Source of the DNA: Heterodera schachtii
Taxonomy: Eukaryota > Nematoda > Chromadorea > Rhabditida > Heteroderidae
Assembly (NCBI GenBank): GCA_023374025.1
Contig: SIJG01000073.1
Location: 1 to 64,000 of the forward strand
DNA length: 64,000 bases
Reading direction: 5' to 3'
Below the pieces are notes generated by a model. The model saw only the letters and a program-made list of their open reading frames with translations. It ran no database searches and was not told the DNA's origin. Numbering within the stretch: position 1 is the stretch's first letter; each line of letters starts with the position of its first letter. Positions 34,001-45,539 of this stretch are shown piece by piece. A program made the position numbers and the translations under genes.

Positions 34001-34300
34001 AAAAATTTATCAAAAAACGAATTTTAAATGTACATTTTTAAAAATTTACTTAAGCGAACGACGAATGGGTCAACCTGCCCCGAATTTAGACGCGCAATTA
34101 TTAAACCAATTAAAAATAATGGTACAAAAATTTGGATTTCACCAAAAATTTAAATGGACGCACAAACAATGCGAAATAGGACGGTTACAAAAAAAAAGAA
34201 AGAAAAATCGAACTACCTTGGTTTCCTGGTCATGAACGACATTAAAAGTGGACTTCAGACGCTCAAAATAAGTGAATCGACGCGGTTTTGGAACAGACAT
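31047..34300 (-). CDS. NUP205/NUP192-like nucleoporin, N-terminal portion only
   Basis: Eight exons: 34,217-34,300 (MSVPKPRRFTYFERLKSTF), 33,750-33,906, 33,596-33,672, 32,872-33,085, 32,364-32,507, 32,134-32,312, 31,235-31,519, 31,047-31,181. All phases agree, about 424 residues, TAA after FFNFFK. Segments recall the first third of NUP205: HALWTALLLLI and TISLALGVAIKYAR (cf. ATVRLAWALALRG), FFEFPFSIDVVDSLIKNF, FKTFLELIATLYE, and IAYLSMLTSLCKSAESADAF (cf. IPYLKMLQGLASGPQCAHYC). NUP205 is a large inner-ring scaffold of about 2,000 residues; here the remaining two thirds are absent and no donor follows the last codon. The insert HHYHHHHYYSPSSPSKK is His/Ser-rich. Trans-splice-like acceptor TTTTTCACAG lies 4 bp before the ATG. 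Truncation or gene split is real unless the assembly is wrong. Confidence 0.7.
31660..31890. repeat. Foldback repeat with tRNA-like A/B boxes
   Basis: In an intron of the nucleoporin gene. On the minus strand it has A-box TGGTCTATTGG (31,781-31,791) and B-box GTTCGAATC (31,746-31,754). A second B-box-like GAGTTCAAATCC lies on the plus strand at 31,819. Arms TTCATCCAA...CAGGCAC and their approximate complements at 31,840-31,890 form a palindrome about 230 bp long. A tRNA-derived SINE-like pair is the best reading. Confidence 0.5.
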
Positions 34301-34508
34301 TTGCCTGTGAAAAACAACATTTTCAAATTCAAAATGTAAAACAAATTTTAAAAAGTAAATAAAAATTTGTAATTGGTCCGTTGTAAGACACAACAAATCT
34401 TGGTAAAAATGCATTGGCAAAATCAAATGTTATGTTATTTAATAAACAGTTAAAAAGGGTTCAAAAATGGCAATGATGAGATGATTGATTGTTGGTTGTT
34501 ATTGCTGT

Positions 34509-37500
34509 TCATTTTTGCCCTTCAGAATTGAGAATTTGTGCAGTCCATTGTTCAAACACAGCAATGTGTGGAGCCAAAGATGTTTGACGATAAACTAAAA
34601 AATGCAATTTAAAATTTAAACATTTGATTTAAAAGAAAACTGGACAATTTAATGGGGGCTTCATTGGTCCATGTATAATACGGGAGCAGCTCCCCCCCGC
34701 CAAAATTTTTTTTTTTTTTTTTAAAAGTTTGAAGTTTTTTTAGCGAGTTTTTCGCCAAAATGAAACTTGGCGATGTATGGGCGAAAATTAAATCAAAAAA
34801 TTTTTTAAATAAAAGGAATGCAGTGTAATGAAGATTTTGTATAATATCTTGAAAATGGTCGGCCTCGGCGCCAAATAGGTTTTTTTTAATCGTACCGCCC
34901 AAGCCTGGGCTCGTAAATTTTGAAAGAATTCCGGGCCCGAGCGGTTAAAAGGCTTTCTCTGTACAGAGCGGCGCGGGCCCAACCAAAATTGTCTAATTTT
35001 AAGCACGAGCCGGGCCCTGGAAACACTAAATTCCGGTCTCTAATAAAATCCCTTTTTTATCATTTTCCGATAATTTTTTTTACCAATTGAACGCTGATTC
35101 TCCTTGTTTTCTTGGCTGGATTCTCGCAACGAGGCAATTTGTGCCACCAATTTGTCAATTCGTGGCACCACATTCGGGTCGAAGGCACGGATTTCTTTGG
35201 CACTCAACGGAACGGCAACATTTCCATTTTGTGGGTGCACAGAGAAGGGCGATTTCAGCAAATGGTTGAGCCTGGAAAATAAATTTAAATGTGCTCAAAA
35301 GCGAAAAAAAAATGAACAAACAAAACGGGTGGCACTTGATTCCACTCCCCCGCTGTTTCCGCCCCAAATATTTTTTTAATTTCAAAAAAAATTTTTCAAA
35401 AAAATCAGAATTTTTTTACGATTTTTTCGAAAAAAAACCGTCGAAATTAACTAAAACTCATTGAATAGAATCAATGCATCAATTGTGGAATAAAAAATAA
35501 AAAAAAAAACTTTTGAATCCGATCGATTTTTTCGTTCAAAATTTCGATTCGGCATTCATAATTGTCCGGAATAAGTGCTTTTACCGTTTTCCATTTTTTT
35601 TCAAAAATTTGCCACCGACTCACCCAGCAGTGACGTTTGCGTCGAGTTTCGGATAGGCAAATTCCATGACAAATGAAATGAAAAAACGTCTCGCTTCATC
35701 GGAAGGTGTCTAAAAAATTGCGTTTTTTTTTTACATTTTTATCAAAATTTTTATTGGGAACCGGCGGCAGTTTGATCCCTCGCGCATTGATTCTCGTTGC
35801 ATCATCAAATCGGAGTTTCATTGATTCCCAACGCAATTTTGGCGTTTGAAGCCTTGAAAATGGAAAACCAAATTAATTGTTTGGCTTTAGTAAGAAAACG
35901 GAGCCGGAACTCCTCTTAGTTCAAGATTTAGCTAAGAAATTAGAGAATCCGGAACACAAAAACCAAAATCTTGGTAAGAAATAGCTGAAACCCAGTCCAA
36001 AAATTGGATTTCTTGTTAAACAATGAGTGCAAATTCGTCATAAAAACGAAAATAGTGAACCAAAATCTTGGTAGGTAATTGGCGGAGACTTAACTAAAAT
36101 CCCAATGATTTCGAACAAATCCCAAACCAAAAATGTGCACACCTTGAAAAGCCTTTGTCGAGCAGTTCAGCCAAACTTTTGTCAGCCCAATGGGCAAGGA
36201 TTGTGGAGTTCCATTGGTCGGCCGTGTCCAACCATCCCTGTTCCATGATCAATTGCTCAAAATCGCCGGATTCCATGATTTTTCGGTACGCTTCCGTCAC
36301 AAATGGGTGCACCCGGTATTTGTTGATTGAAGAGCCATCTTTGTTCTGACATAAATTAACATAACTTGAGAAAAATTTTTTTGGCAGTTTGTCAAAAAAA
36401 AATTTTTTTTGTCACAAAACATGACATACATGAAAAGGGGGGGGGGGGGGGTCAACCAAAATTTTTGCGAAATGGTCTGGGAGGGGGGGTCGACGGGGGG
36501 GTCAGCGGCCAATTTTGCGAAATGGTCCAGCCATGTAATTTGACGACCTTTTTTTTTTTTTTTGCTTTTCAAAAACCGTTTTTTTTCGCGGCGCGGTTTT
36601 TTTAAGAAAATTTCGCGAACAGGGGGGCCGGCGGTGCCGGTAGGCGCCGCCGGGGAAAAATTTTGAAAATTTGAGTGCAATTTGTTAACAGATTTCACCA
36701 AAAATTGCCGAATTTTGCGATTTTTTAGCAAGTGGACGACTTTTTTTGTTTATAAAAAAACGTTTTTTTTGCGGCGCGGTTTTGAAAAAAACCTTTTGAC
36801 GACGGGGGGGGGGGTTCGGCGGCGCCGATAGGCGCCGCCGAATTTTTTTTGTAACTTTTAATGCTATTTGTAAGCAGATTTTGTCTAAAAAATGACCACA
36901 TTTTGAGATTTTTGGCTAATTTTTAAGGAAAAAAATAAGATTTTTTGGGAGCCGGCGGTGCCGATAGGCGCCGCCGGGGAAAATTTTAAGAATTTTTAAT
37001 GGATTTTGTTAAAAAAATAGCCAAAATTTTCAGAAATTTCCCTCTTTTCCCCTTCGGCGGCGACCCCCCCCCCCCCCACCTCTTTTACACCGGCCCCCCC
37101 TCGATGCGAAATGGTCCGACATTTTGGGCCCTTTGCGGGCGAAATGGGGGGGGGGTCGACCCCCCCCCCCCCTTTTTCATGTATGAAACATGAATAAACG
37201 TTTTCTGTAGATTTCAAAGTCGCTTATTTGCTAGTACAAAAGATTGTATGAAACTAATTATTCGAAATTATTCGTAATGGTTCTCCAGGGATTCATGGCC
37301 ATAGCAATACCCTGTCAACATGTAACATGACTTACAAATGTCAAATATTTGACGATCGCCTCACGCCCGCGACTGCTCAATGCGCGTGCCTTTTTGTCCG
37401 CCACCCAACAGTGAATGCCACGCCGTCCGGAAAAGACCCAAAGCAAATGTTGAAAGCCAAAATGAGCTAAAATCGGAAGTTTAGAAAGCCGGTAAAAACT

Positions 37501-39258
37501 TTGGAAAGAAATTTAAAAAAAAAGTAAAAAAAAAATTCCAAAAACACCCTACATGCTCAAAACATAATGAAACTGTGCTACAACACAATCTCAATCATTA
37601 ACCCAAAGCGATTTTTTTTACATTAAAACTAAAACATTTTTTTTTTGCTTAATTTTGAAAAATTTCCCCAGAGGCGTTAAAGGGTGAACCCACTGTTACA
37701 ACATCCAAATTTTTGGGCATTTTGGTCAACAAAATAATTTTTTGGAAACATGAAATGTGTACATACTTCGTAAAAGATGCTCGAGCACATCAACCGCAAT
37801 TGTGATCCAACGCCAACACTTTTTGCACACACTTTTGTCCCTGAAAAAAAAACAAATATTTGTAAGAAATGTGGCTCTATTGCATTTTAGGCGTCCATTC
37901 AACGGACCATCCCCAGTTTCATAGTTTATACTTTTTTTCTTACTTGGTCAATACATCCTACATTCTTGGTATCAAACGAAAACTTATAAGTCTCGTGCAT
38001 TTATAAAGGATGAACTATAGTCTTTATAAATACAAGAAAAGAGCAAACCGACATTGAAACCAAAAAGAAGTCACAATGAGAAAACATGAAATTTTCATGC
38101 GTTTTTTCGAGCATTTAAAAACAAAAATTTTTGTATTGCTTTAGTGAAGATTTATTTATAAATGAGTTCTGTAGAGTTTACGCTTTCAATTGGTACCAAG
38201 AATATACGTTTTCACCAAGTAAGAGAAAAAAGTTATTGCCTTGGAAACTGAACGAGTAAAAACTGCAGCAAATTTTGTATGTGCAAAGATAAACCATGAA
38301 AAAAATACGTACTTGCAACATTGTCGTATTGTGTCGTAGTCATTCAAATCGATGTCAAAGACGAGTTCCCTTTCGACGGGAAAAAATTCACCAATTTTCT
38401 CGCGGTCACGCGGCTGATTTGGGACATGAAAATAAGCGTTTTTTGCCGGATTTTGTACGCATTTTTACCGGACGATTGTACACAGCGCCAAGGTCAATTT
38501 TTTGTGGAGGAGTTTTGCGTAATTGAACAATAAATTCTTTGGGTTCGACAAAGGAAAGAAAACGGAGAAAGGGATTACGCTTTAAACCCTTGATGATGAA
38601 AGCAAATTCCCTCTTCGACAAATAGTCACGGTTCTCTAAAAATTTACTCAATACAAAAGAGGAAAATAAATGCCGGCACTTTTAGGGGTATTACGTAAAA
38701 AAAAGCGGCTCTAGTGCACTTTATGAGTCCAATCGACTTTTACGAGTCCAATCAATGGTTTTTATACAATAACTTTGTTCATGCTCGAACAAACCCTATC
38801 TTTTTGGTATCATTCGAAAATACAAAGTCTAAATAATGAAATAATACGATAAAACAAGAAAATTCTAATATTTCAAGAAAGTTACAAACGAAAAAAATAA
38901 GTATTTACTTAATTAATCAAATCTTTTTTGGTAATTGCCTAAACTCTGCGATTTTATGTATTTTAGCTTCGTTAGACTTTGTGCTTTCGAATGATACCAA
39001 AAAGATAGGATATGTTCGAACATGAACAAAGTTATTGTATAAAAACCGAGTATTTTCAATTGATTGGACTCATAAAAGTCGATTGGACTCATAAAGTGCA
39101 CTAGAGCCAAAAAAGCATTAGGCCATCGAAACCGTAAAAGTGCATAAATGTCAAATTCACTCACTATTCGAATATGAAAGCCATTTGAAAATGAGATCGT
39201 ACGGGTAACAGTTCAAGTAATATTCTTTGAGACAGGGTTCAAGCTTGGTGAGATCCAT
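34509..39258 (-). CDS. PRIM1: DNA primase small (catalytic) subunit
   Basis: Ten exons: 39,175-39,258 (MDLTKLEPCLKEYYLNC), 38,469-38,635, 38,313-38,413, 37,767-37,840, 37,336-37,466, 36,143-36,345, 35,762-35,852, 35,624-35,709, 35,084-35,271, 34,509-34,594 (TGA). About 400 residues, the usual length (human 420). It synthesises RNA primers in the polymerase alpha-primase complex. Visible signatures: KREFAF; IDLGAVYNRP; ELVFDIDLNDYD with the two metal-binding Asp; zinc-knuckle CC...CKKCW; SGRRGIHCWV nucleotide-binding motif; PKLDANV with the third Asp; LNHLLKSPFSVHP; terminal YRQTSLAPHI. All introns GT-AG and in phase, except that the donor after exon 7 is weak (GTTCCC). Introns hold three mobile elements (36,425; 37,868; 38,707). 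First gene of the putative operon; the next ATG is 207 bp past the stop. Confidence 0.93.
34620..35041. mobile_element. Degraded TIR element in last PRIM1 intron
   Basis: The right end CCGGTCTCTA (to 35,041) equals that of the 24.5-kb and 42.7-kb elements, preceded by GC-rich words (GGGCCC, GAGCCGGGCCC, CCGGGCCCGAGC). No matching left end or target duplication, so only the right part is secure. Confidence 0.55.
36425..37185. mobile_element. Non-autonomous TIR element with G-runs, in PRIM1 intron 5
   Basis: Ends CATACATGAAAAGGGG and CCCCTTTTTCATGTATG. Exact 8-bp target duplication AAACATGA (36,417-36,424 and 37,186-37,193). Subterminal words TTTGCGAAATGGTC are repeated near both ends, with long G or C runs. 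The interior has three copies of the GC-rich palindrome (36,628; 36,815; 36,951) with their AT-rich partner stretch. No coding capacity. It enlarges the intron between the fifth and sixth primase exons. Confidence 0.85.
37868..38275. mobile_element. Degenerate foldback element in PRIM1 intron 3
   Basis: Starts GGCTCTATTGCATTTTAGGC, like the terminus of the 38.7-kb element. Inner arms TACTTGGTCAATACATCC / CACCAAGTAAGAG and TTCTTGGTATCAAACGAAAA / TTTCAATTGGTACCAAGAA are roughly inverted. The right terminus is eroded and no target duplication is clear. Confidence 0.5.
38707..39118. mobile_element. 412-bp foldback element in PRIM1 intron 1
   Basis: Ends GGCTCTAGTGCACTTTATGA and its complement; inverted arms about 140 bp long (GAGTCCAATCGACTTTTA, TTTTTATACAATAACTTTG, TTTTTGGTATCATTCGAAA). 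Exact 8-bp target duplication AAAAAAGC (38,699-38,706 and 39,119-39,126). Same family as 59,946-60,209. Confidence 0.88.
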
Positions 39259-39289
39259 AATTGATAAGGATAATAGCCTTAAAAAAAGT

Positions 39290-40020
39290 TTGAAAATGAG
39301 AGTCGGTCCGACTTTAAATTTATTCCTAAAATTTTAACGGACTTGTTTGTTTTCTAGAAATCTTCAATTCGGTTTTTGTAAAATTTTAAAATGGTAACTT
39401 TAAATTAGCGCCAAAATAAAAATGGCATAACGTCTCTGGCGAAATGTAACGAAAAATTCAAAAGCAAAATATACAAATTTGTAAAAATAAAGGATATAGT
39501 ATAGTCAACCCCCCGTAAAAAAATGGCACAAATGATATACCAATCGATTCGTCTCGACGAGCTATGCACGCAAAAATAGGTCTCCAGTTACGGAAATGCC
39601 AAAAAAACAGGTTTTTGGACCGGTTTAAAACTCGAAAAATTGAGTGAAAGGGCTCATGACCTGCCTCCTTTATTTGTTTGGTACTGAAGTGTCTATTTTC
39701 ACTGGGACTCAATGTCCCAGTGCTTAGAAGGCATCGGTTCGAATTTATACCTTATTTTTTAAACTTTTCTCATCAAGAGCTTTCGAATGATACCATAGTT
39801 GACCGAATTTGACCATTTTAAAGGGTCACGAGCCCCCCTTTTCACTCAATTTTCGAGTTTTAACTTGTGCCATTTTTTTCTGGGGTGTTGACTAATGTAT
39901 ATCCATTTTTAAATATTGTATATTTTTTTCCTAAGCTCTTATGAACCCTTTAAAGTTTTAAAAATTATAAAATTGATTTTTAGGTGCGTTTTTTAAATCA
40001 AACGAATTTTTCTTGTAAAT
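39290..40020. other. Space between divergent PRIM1 and first BTB gene
   Basis: AT-rich. Contains GAGCTTTCGAATGATACC at 39,777, the core of the foldback family, and two near-complementary segments (GTCAACCCCCCGTAAAAAAA at 39,506 and GTGCCATTTTTTTCTGGGGT at 39,874), suggesting another eroded foldback at 39,500-39,900. The promoters of both genes should lie here; no TATA box stood out. Confidence 0.4.
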
Positions 40021-40155
40021 TGCCATGTCCAAAGCGGGGATTGCTGGGTTAAAGTTGATACTTAGCACGGGAGAGTACGCGGATGTGCACTTTTTGGTGG
40101 GGGACGGAGACGCAAAAGAGGCGAGTTGAGAAAATAAAATTTAATAATTTTATTT

Positions 40156-41245
40156 GGGTACTTTCCTGTTATGTGACTACAAGCAAAAATTTGAAAAAAC
40201 CAACAAAAGTGCGCGCAAAATTCACATCCAGAAGCTAATTCATTTAATTAAATTTTATCAGCAATTGTTGCATTTAATCCTTAACCATAACTTTTTTGAA
40301 ACTCAATGAAATTTTTGAAATTTTAAAGATAAATAGAGAATTCTTAGGGCTATCGAATAAATAAATTAATTTTCGATAAATTGCATTTAAAGACATAAAT
40401 TTTAAATGTTATAATAAATATGCATGACCATGGCAAAAAAACATAGCATGTTTAATGCTTTATAACTTTTTTTCAGAAGTAATTAGATTAAATTTTATTT
40501 ATAGAATTTCAAGTACTCTATTTAGTCTATTATCTTTACAATTTCAAAAAATTTCATTGAGATTCAAAAAAGTTATGGTCAAAAAACTCTGACTCAATAT
40601 TTTTAAAATTTTGTCACCATAATTTTTAGAAAATTTTATAAAAAAAATTTCTAAATTAATATTATGATAGAGTACACCTAGAGCTATTAAATGATATAAA
40701 AGATTATTTTTTATTTGACTTTAAGCCAAGTTATGAATTTATATGTCTTACATTTTATGTTTTCCTACCCCGTGGCGGTTTTTAAGAAACGACCTAGCAC
40801 CTCGTAGATGAAAATTTTCAAAAGCCTTATTTGGCAAGCAAAAAAGCCTCATTTTTGGGTCAAAAAGCCTCATTTTCACAAATTTATTCAAAACACGTTT
40901 AAAATGTTCAAATGTGATATTTTTGATTGTCCATGATCACTTTAAGCATTTTTTTTCTTAGAATTAAGAATTTTGTGAAATTCTGAGCACGAAAAATCGA
41001 AGTTGATTTTTTTGCTGCGCTTTTTATGGCCAAAAAATATGACTTAAGATTTTTTAAATTTTATAAGCAATTTTTTTATAAAATTAAATATTTTGGTAAA
41101 TAACATCCATGAGCTATTGAATGATACCATGAATTATTAGTTGTTTTTAGACAAGTCATGAATTTTTAAATGTCACATTTTTTATTTTTATACCCCTTGG
41201 CGGATTTACGAAACGACCTAGCACTATACCTAACAGGAAAGTAGC
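40156..41245. mobile_element. 1.1-kb TIR element in first intron of BTB gene 1
   Basis: Ends GGGTACTTTCCTGTTA and TAACAGGAAAGTAGC, with exact 8-bp target duplication TTTTATTT (40,148-40,155 and 41,246-41,253). Inside, CGGATTTACGAAACGACCTA-type sequence occurs twice (40,775 and 41,203) and ATGATATAAAAGATTATTT echoes the foldback core. No transposase. Confidence 0.8.
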
Positions 41246-42655
41246 TTTTATTTTTAAAAATAAAATTTTTTTAAGCTTGTACCAGCTCATAAACACATTT
41301 TGAAATTTGCTTCCGACGTTTTTGAGGCAATGTTCCGTTTTGAAGCAAATAAAGAACACGGAAAAAACGGTAAAAAATATACCGGATAAAAGATTAATTT
41401 TTTTCCTTAATTAGTTCAATTAGTCTGTTAATTGCCCTAATAAATTTTCAATTAGCGTCTACTTACAATAGTTAATTTTTATTAGTCTCTGCTAATTGCT
41501 CAGTGGTAGAGATTCCCGACATTGAAGCAGCAGCTTTCAAAGTGATGCTAAGCTTCATTTACACGGAGGATTTAAACGAATTAAACGGAGACAATGCAAT
41601 GGCAGTGCTTTACGCCGGTGAATTTTATTTCGAAAAATTAAATAATAAAAATAATTTTTTATTAGCCAAAAAGTACATTATCCCACCACTGGTCAACGCA
41701 TCATTGCAAATTCCAATCTCCGAATTGCGCAATGTTTTCTTGGCTTACGCCCAGGCTCGCCTTTTCGGCTTGGAGGTGAAATTAATAGAATTTTTATTTA
41801 ATTATATTTAATAATTTAGGATTTTGCCAATGATTGTTTGTCTTACATTGACAAAAATGCGGAAATTTTGATCAAATCGGTTGGATTTTTGCAAATTAAC
41901 CAAAAATTGTTATGTGAAATTCTGGAACGAGACGAATTGCAAATGAACGATGAGATTTCTGTTTGGCAAGCAGTAATTTTTTTTTTCAATTTATAAAAGT
42001 TACTATTTAATTTTTAAAAAGTTTTCCTATTATATTTTTATTTTTTTTACGGCACTCCGTTGGGCCGATGAAAAATGTTGTGAAAATGGCATTGAATGTT
42101 CAGCAGAGAATCGACGTCAAATGCTTGGCCCGGCACTTGTTCACAATTCGCTTTCCGCTTTTCTCACATAAGGAATTTACTGTTCAAATTGGTAAAAAAA
42201 AATTTTTGTTCTTGGTCAACTTCTTTTTGGATTAATTTTTTGGTCTTTCTTCGATGAAATATTTTATTTATTTATCAGTCTTTTCATATTTACAGTTCCA
42301 TCCGGCATTTTAACAGTGGACGAAGTGGTTAGCATTGAACAATACCATACCAATTCGAATTTTTGTGGGACTTTCCGATGGCTTACTGTACCCACTGCAA
42401 TTTCCAAGTCCATGAGCGAATTAAGGCATTTGGAACATTATTAAGCTGGACATTGAAAAAGTGTCAGAATTTGCACGGGAGGCGGTTGGGAGCAGTTGGT
42501 TCAGCGAAAAAGTGTACATAAATGGACTCTCCTGGAGAATATGGGCACAAATAAAAACAAAAAACGGAAGCACTAACACTGAAAAATATTTGGGCATTTA
42601 TCTTTTGTTCGATACTCCAGAAGAAGGTGCAAATTAACTATTCATTAGTGCTAAT

Positions 42656-43383
42656 TAGAGACCGGTCCAAGAAAACTTCTAACTCCCGGCTCCCGCTTCC
42701 GTAAATTTTGACCTAAATACGGGAGTAAAATTACACTGTTGAATAATTTTTGATCGAAAAACTGTTAAATATATAGCCAAAATCTCAAAAAAAAATTTCC
42801 GGCGGCGCCAATCGGCACCACCGGGCCTTTAAAATCCTTTTTTCTTACAAAACTGGCTCAAATTTGCAAAAATTGTCATTTTTTGGATAAAATCTGATCA
42901 TGTATATTGTACTTAAATATCCAATTTTTTTTCCCGTCGGCGCCTATTGGCACCGCCGCCGGCCACCCTCTTCCACCTTAGTCATTAAAAAGTTTTTTCA
43001 AAAAATACGCCGCAACAAAAAGTTAAAATTATTAAAGGACTCGGAAATATAAAGTTTAAACCTTTTTGTTCGAATAAATTGATACAAAAAAATTATTTGA
43101 AGAAATTTTGAAAATTTTTTCTGATTTTCGACCCTAACTATTTTTTTAATTTCATTTCTGCATATTATAATTTTTCTGTATTTTATAAAAGGATTGTCCT
43201 TAAAATTTGTGCATTAAAAATATTTTTGTGGATATTTAATTAAATTTTCGAATTACTCCCGCTCCCGCGCGGGACTCCCGTTAAAAATGGATGGGATTTT
43301 TACGGTAGCATGAGTTTTACGGGATTCCCGCTCCCGGAAAATTTGAACTCCCGCTCGCGTAAATTATTTTTTACCGGTCTCTA
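42656..43383. mobile_element. Non-autonomous hAT-like element, CCCGCTCCCG family
   Basis: Ends TAGAGACCGG and CCGGTCTCTA. Flanks GTGCTAAT (42,648-42,655) and GTCCTAAT (43,384-43,391) are an 8-bp target duplication with one mismatch. Arms carry CTCCCGCTCCCG words. Two GC-rich palindromes at 42,798 and 42,933. It sits in the intron splitting the first MATH domain of BTB gene 1. Confidence 0.86.
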
Positions 43384-44299
43384 GTCCTAATTAACAACAA
43401 GAATTAATTACCATTAAGATTTGTTTTGGCGCTGCAACGTTCATTCGGCAACTATTCGAATTATTTCACCAAAAAATGGGGTGGACAATTCGATTGGGAC
43501 ATTTTGTGACCATGTTTTTGACAATAAATCGACAAGCTTGGGATTCGCTAATTTCATTTCGTTTGCGGTGACTTGGCCATTTAATTATTTTCATTAATTA
43601 ATTTGGGTAATTAAGGAATTGATGGACCCATCCAGATGTTTTTATGACAGCGAAGAGGACAAAGTGACATTGTGCATCGATTTAACCGTAAAAAAAGAAA
43701 AAATACACAAATTTGTTTTGAATCAAAGCAAATCCAATGGAACACTTTTCATGGAAATTGAAAAAGTGTCGGAATTTGCGCGAGAAGTCATTGGAAGTGA
43801 ACGTAAAAGCGAAACTGTGCACATCAAAGGATTTCCATGGCAAATATTGGCACAAATAGAAAAGAAAGATCATAGCACTAACAATAATGAGAAATGTTTG
43901 GACATTTTCCTTTTATGTGATGCTCCAAAAAAAGGTTCAAATTAAATATTAATTACAAGTAATTAATTACTAATAATTAATTTGTATTGAACAGAAAATT
44001 GGAGCTGCCAATGTTCGGCAATCATTCGAATTGTCTCACAAAAGAATGATGTGTTGGATTACAAGGCCCATTTTAATGACCAATTGTTTAACAATGAAAT
44101 GAACGTCTGGGGCATCAGCCGTTTCTTTTCATTTGCTGTGAGTGACAATTAAATTTTCCCTTAATTGATTCAATTATGAACAATTAAGCAATTGATGGAC
44201 ACGAGCAAAGGATTTTACAATCAAAATGAAGATAAAGTGACATTGGCCATTGATTTCATTATAAAAGAAGCAAAAATGGACAAAGCATAGATAATTTGA

Positions 44300-45535
44300 A
44301 ATCAATGAAATCTCTTTTTTGTCTATTATTCTGTTATCCGCATTTGTTTTTACACTTTTTTAAGTCTATTGAAAAATGTCCATTTTTTTAAGAAAATATT
44401 AAATTGAAATTCATCAAAAACTTCAACAATGGTCCAAAATAAACTACAAGCGTAAAAAAAGGGAAATTTTTCGAAAATTACCTTAAAAAATAGGCAGAGA
44501 GTTTCCTGTGGCGCCTCCGGGAAAATAGGATTTTTTTGTGAGATTTAGTAACAGATTTTGCACCAAATAATACCATAATTTAATAAACATATTGGTTAAA
44601 TTTTATTTTGGTTTTTTTTCGAATGCTCTTTTTCAAAGACACCTTGATCCAAGTATATTTTTAAATTTTCAATCTGGAGGGCCCAGTTTCAAGGACCGCC
44701 TTGCCCGCATGTCCCGCTCCCGGTTTTGCGGCCAATATGTGGATTTTGCAAATTTTATTCGAATTTTGGGGCTGGAGGCGCCTACTTTATTATGCACACA
44801 ACATTTTCTCTTATAAAACAATGTTTTGTTTTTTACATTTTGCGTTGATTTGGGATCAATTGTTTTGACCCGGTGCTAAAGCGATGAAAAAATGGTAAAA
44901 TTGGGGGGGGGGGAGAGGAACAAAACAAAACATTTCATTTTTCTACTAACACAATTTATGTAAATAAAATATTTGCTTATTTTTGTTTTGATTGAGCTTT
45001 GGTTTAAAGAAGATGGGTAAAATTATTATAATATTTTCTGCTAATAATTTGGGCACAGAAATTCGCTTACCAATTTCATATTTTTTTTTTCGTCTTCTAA
45101 ATTAAAATTTCTCTTTTTTTTTTGAATTTTAAAATTTCCCCTGAAAATCAACTTACATACTTGCCATTCTTACAGCTTTTAAAATTTTTTAAAAATTTGC
45201 ACGAAATGATAAAAAATAATTCACTTTTGAATGAATTTTTGTTACATTTGCATTGATTTGGATAATTTTATTCTGATTGAGCTTTGGATGTAAGATGATG
45301 GGGACATTGAAATTTTTAATTCCCGATGTTTTGAACTCGGAATTCCAATTTTAAATTTCCGTAAAATTTTACCTCCGTCAGCATTACAATTAAATAAAAT
45401 TGGACTAAATAAATGCCCTCAAAATGTTCAAATATGGCAAGAATTTTCCTCACCGTATTTGTCTTTTTGTAAATTCTTTTTTAACATTTTGAAAACAAAG
45501 AAAGGACCATAAGGATTTGCCGATTTTGTGCCATG
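44300..45535. other. Gap between BTB genes 1 and 2, no gene seen
   Basis: AT-rich spacer. A half version of the palindrome motif (GTGGCGCCTCCGGG) at 44,510 suggests an eroded element. TTGATTGAGCTTTGG / AGATGATGGG repeats at 44,988 and 45,280 indicate a degenerate direct duplication of about 290 bp spacing. Confidence 0.4.
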
Positions 45536-45539
45536 AAAC

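Larger units (their letters stand above)
40025..44290 (+). pseudogene. BTB-BACK-MATH gene 1, frameshifted
   Basis: Exons: 40,025-40,120 (MSKAGIAGLKLILSTGEYAD), 41,276-41,369, 41,486-41,617, 41,666-41,775, 41,820-41,972, 42,052-42,190, 42,296-42,637, about 43,421-43,551, 43,616-43,934, about 43,994-44,130, 44,190-44,290. BTB (VPAHKHILKFASDVFEAMFR), BACK (YIDKNAEILIKS to FLQINQKLLCEIL) and two MATH repeats are recognisable. First intron begins GCGAGT; the intron before 42,052 ends ACG, not AG. An extra T in the exon at 42,052 (LVHNSLS instead of LFKIRFP) and several shifts at 42,360-42,450 break the frame. Introns hold elements at 40,156 and 42,656. BTB-MATH proteins usually act as CUL3 adaptors; this copy is probably dead. 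Confidence 0.75.

Noticed and set aside
36430..37180. G/C runs as possible quadruplex regulatory sites of the primase gene
   Set aside because: The runs belong to an inserted element with exact target duplication, so a primase-specific role is not supported.
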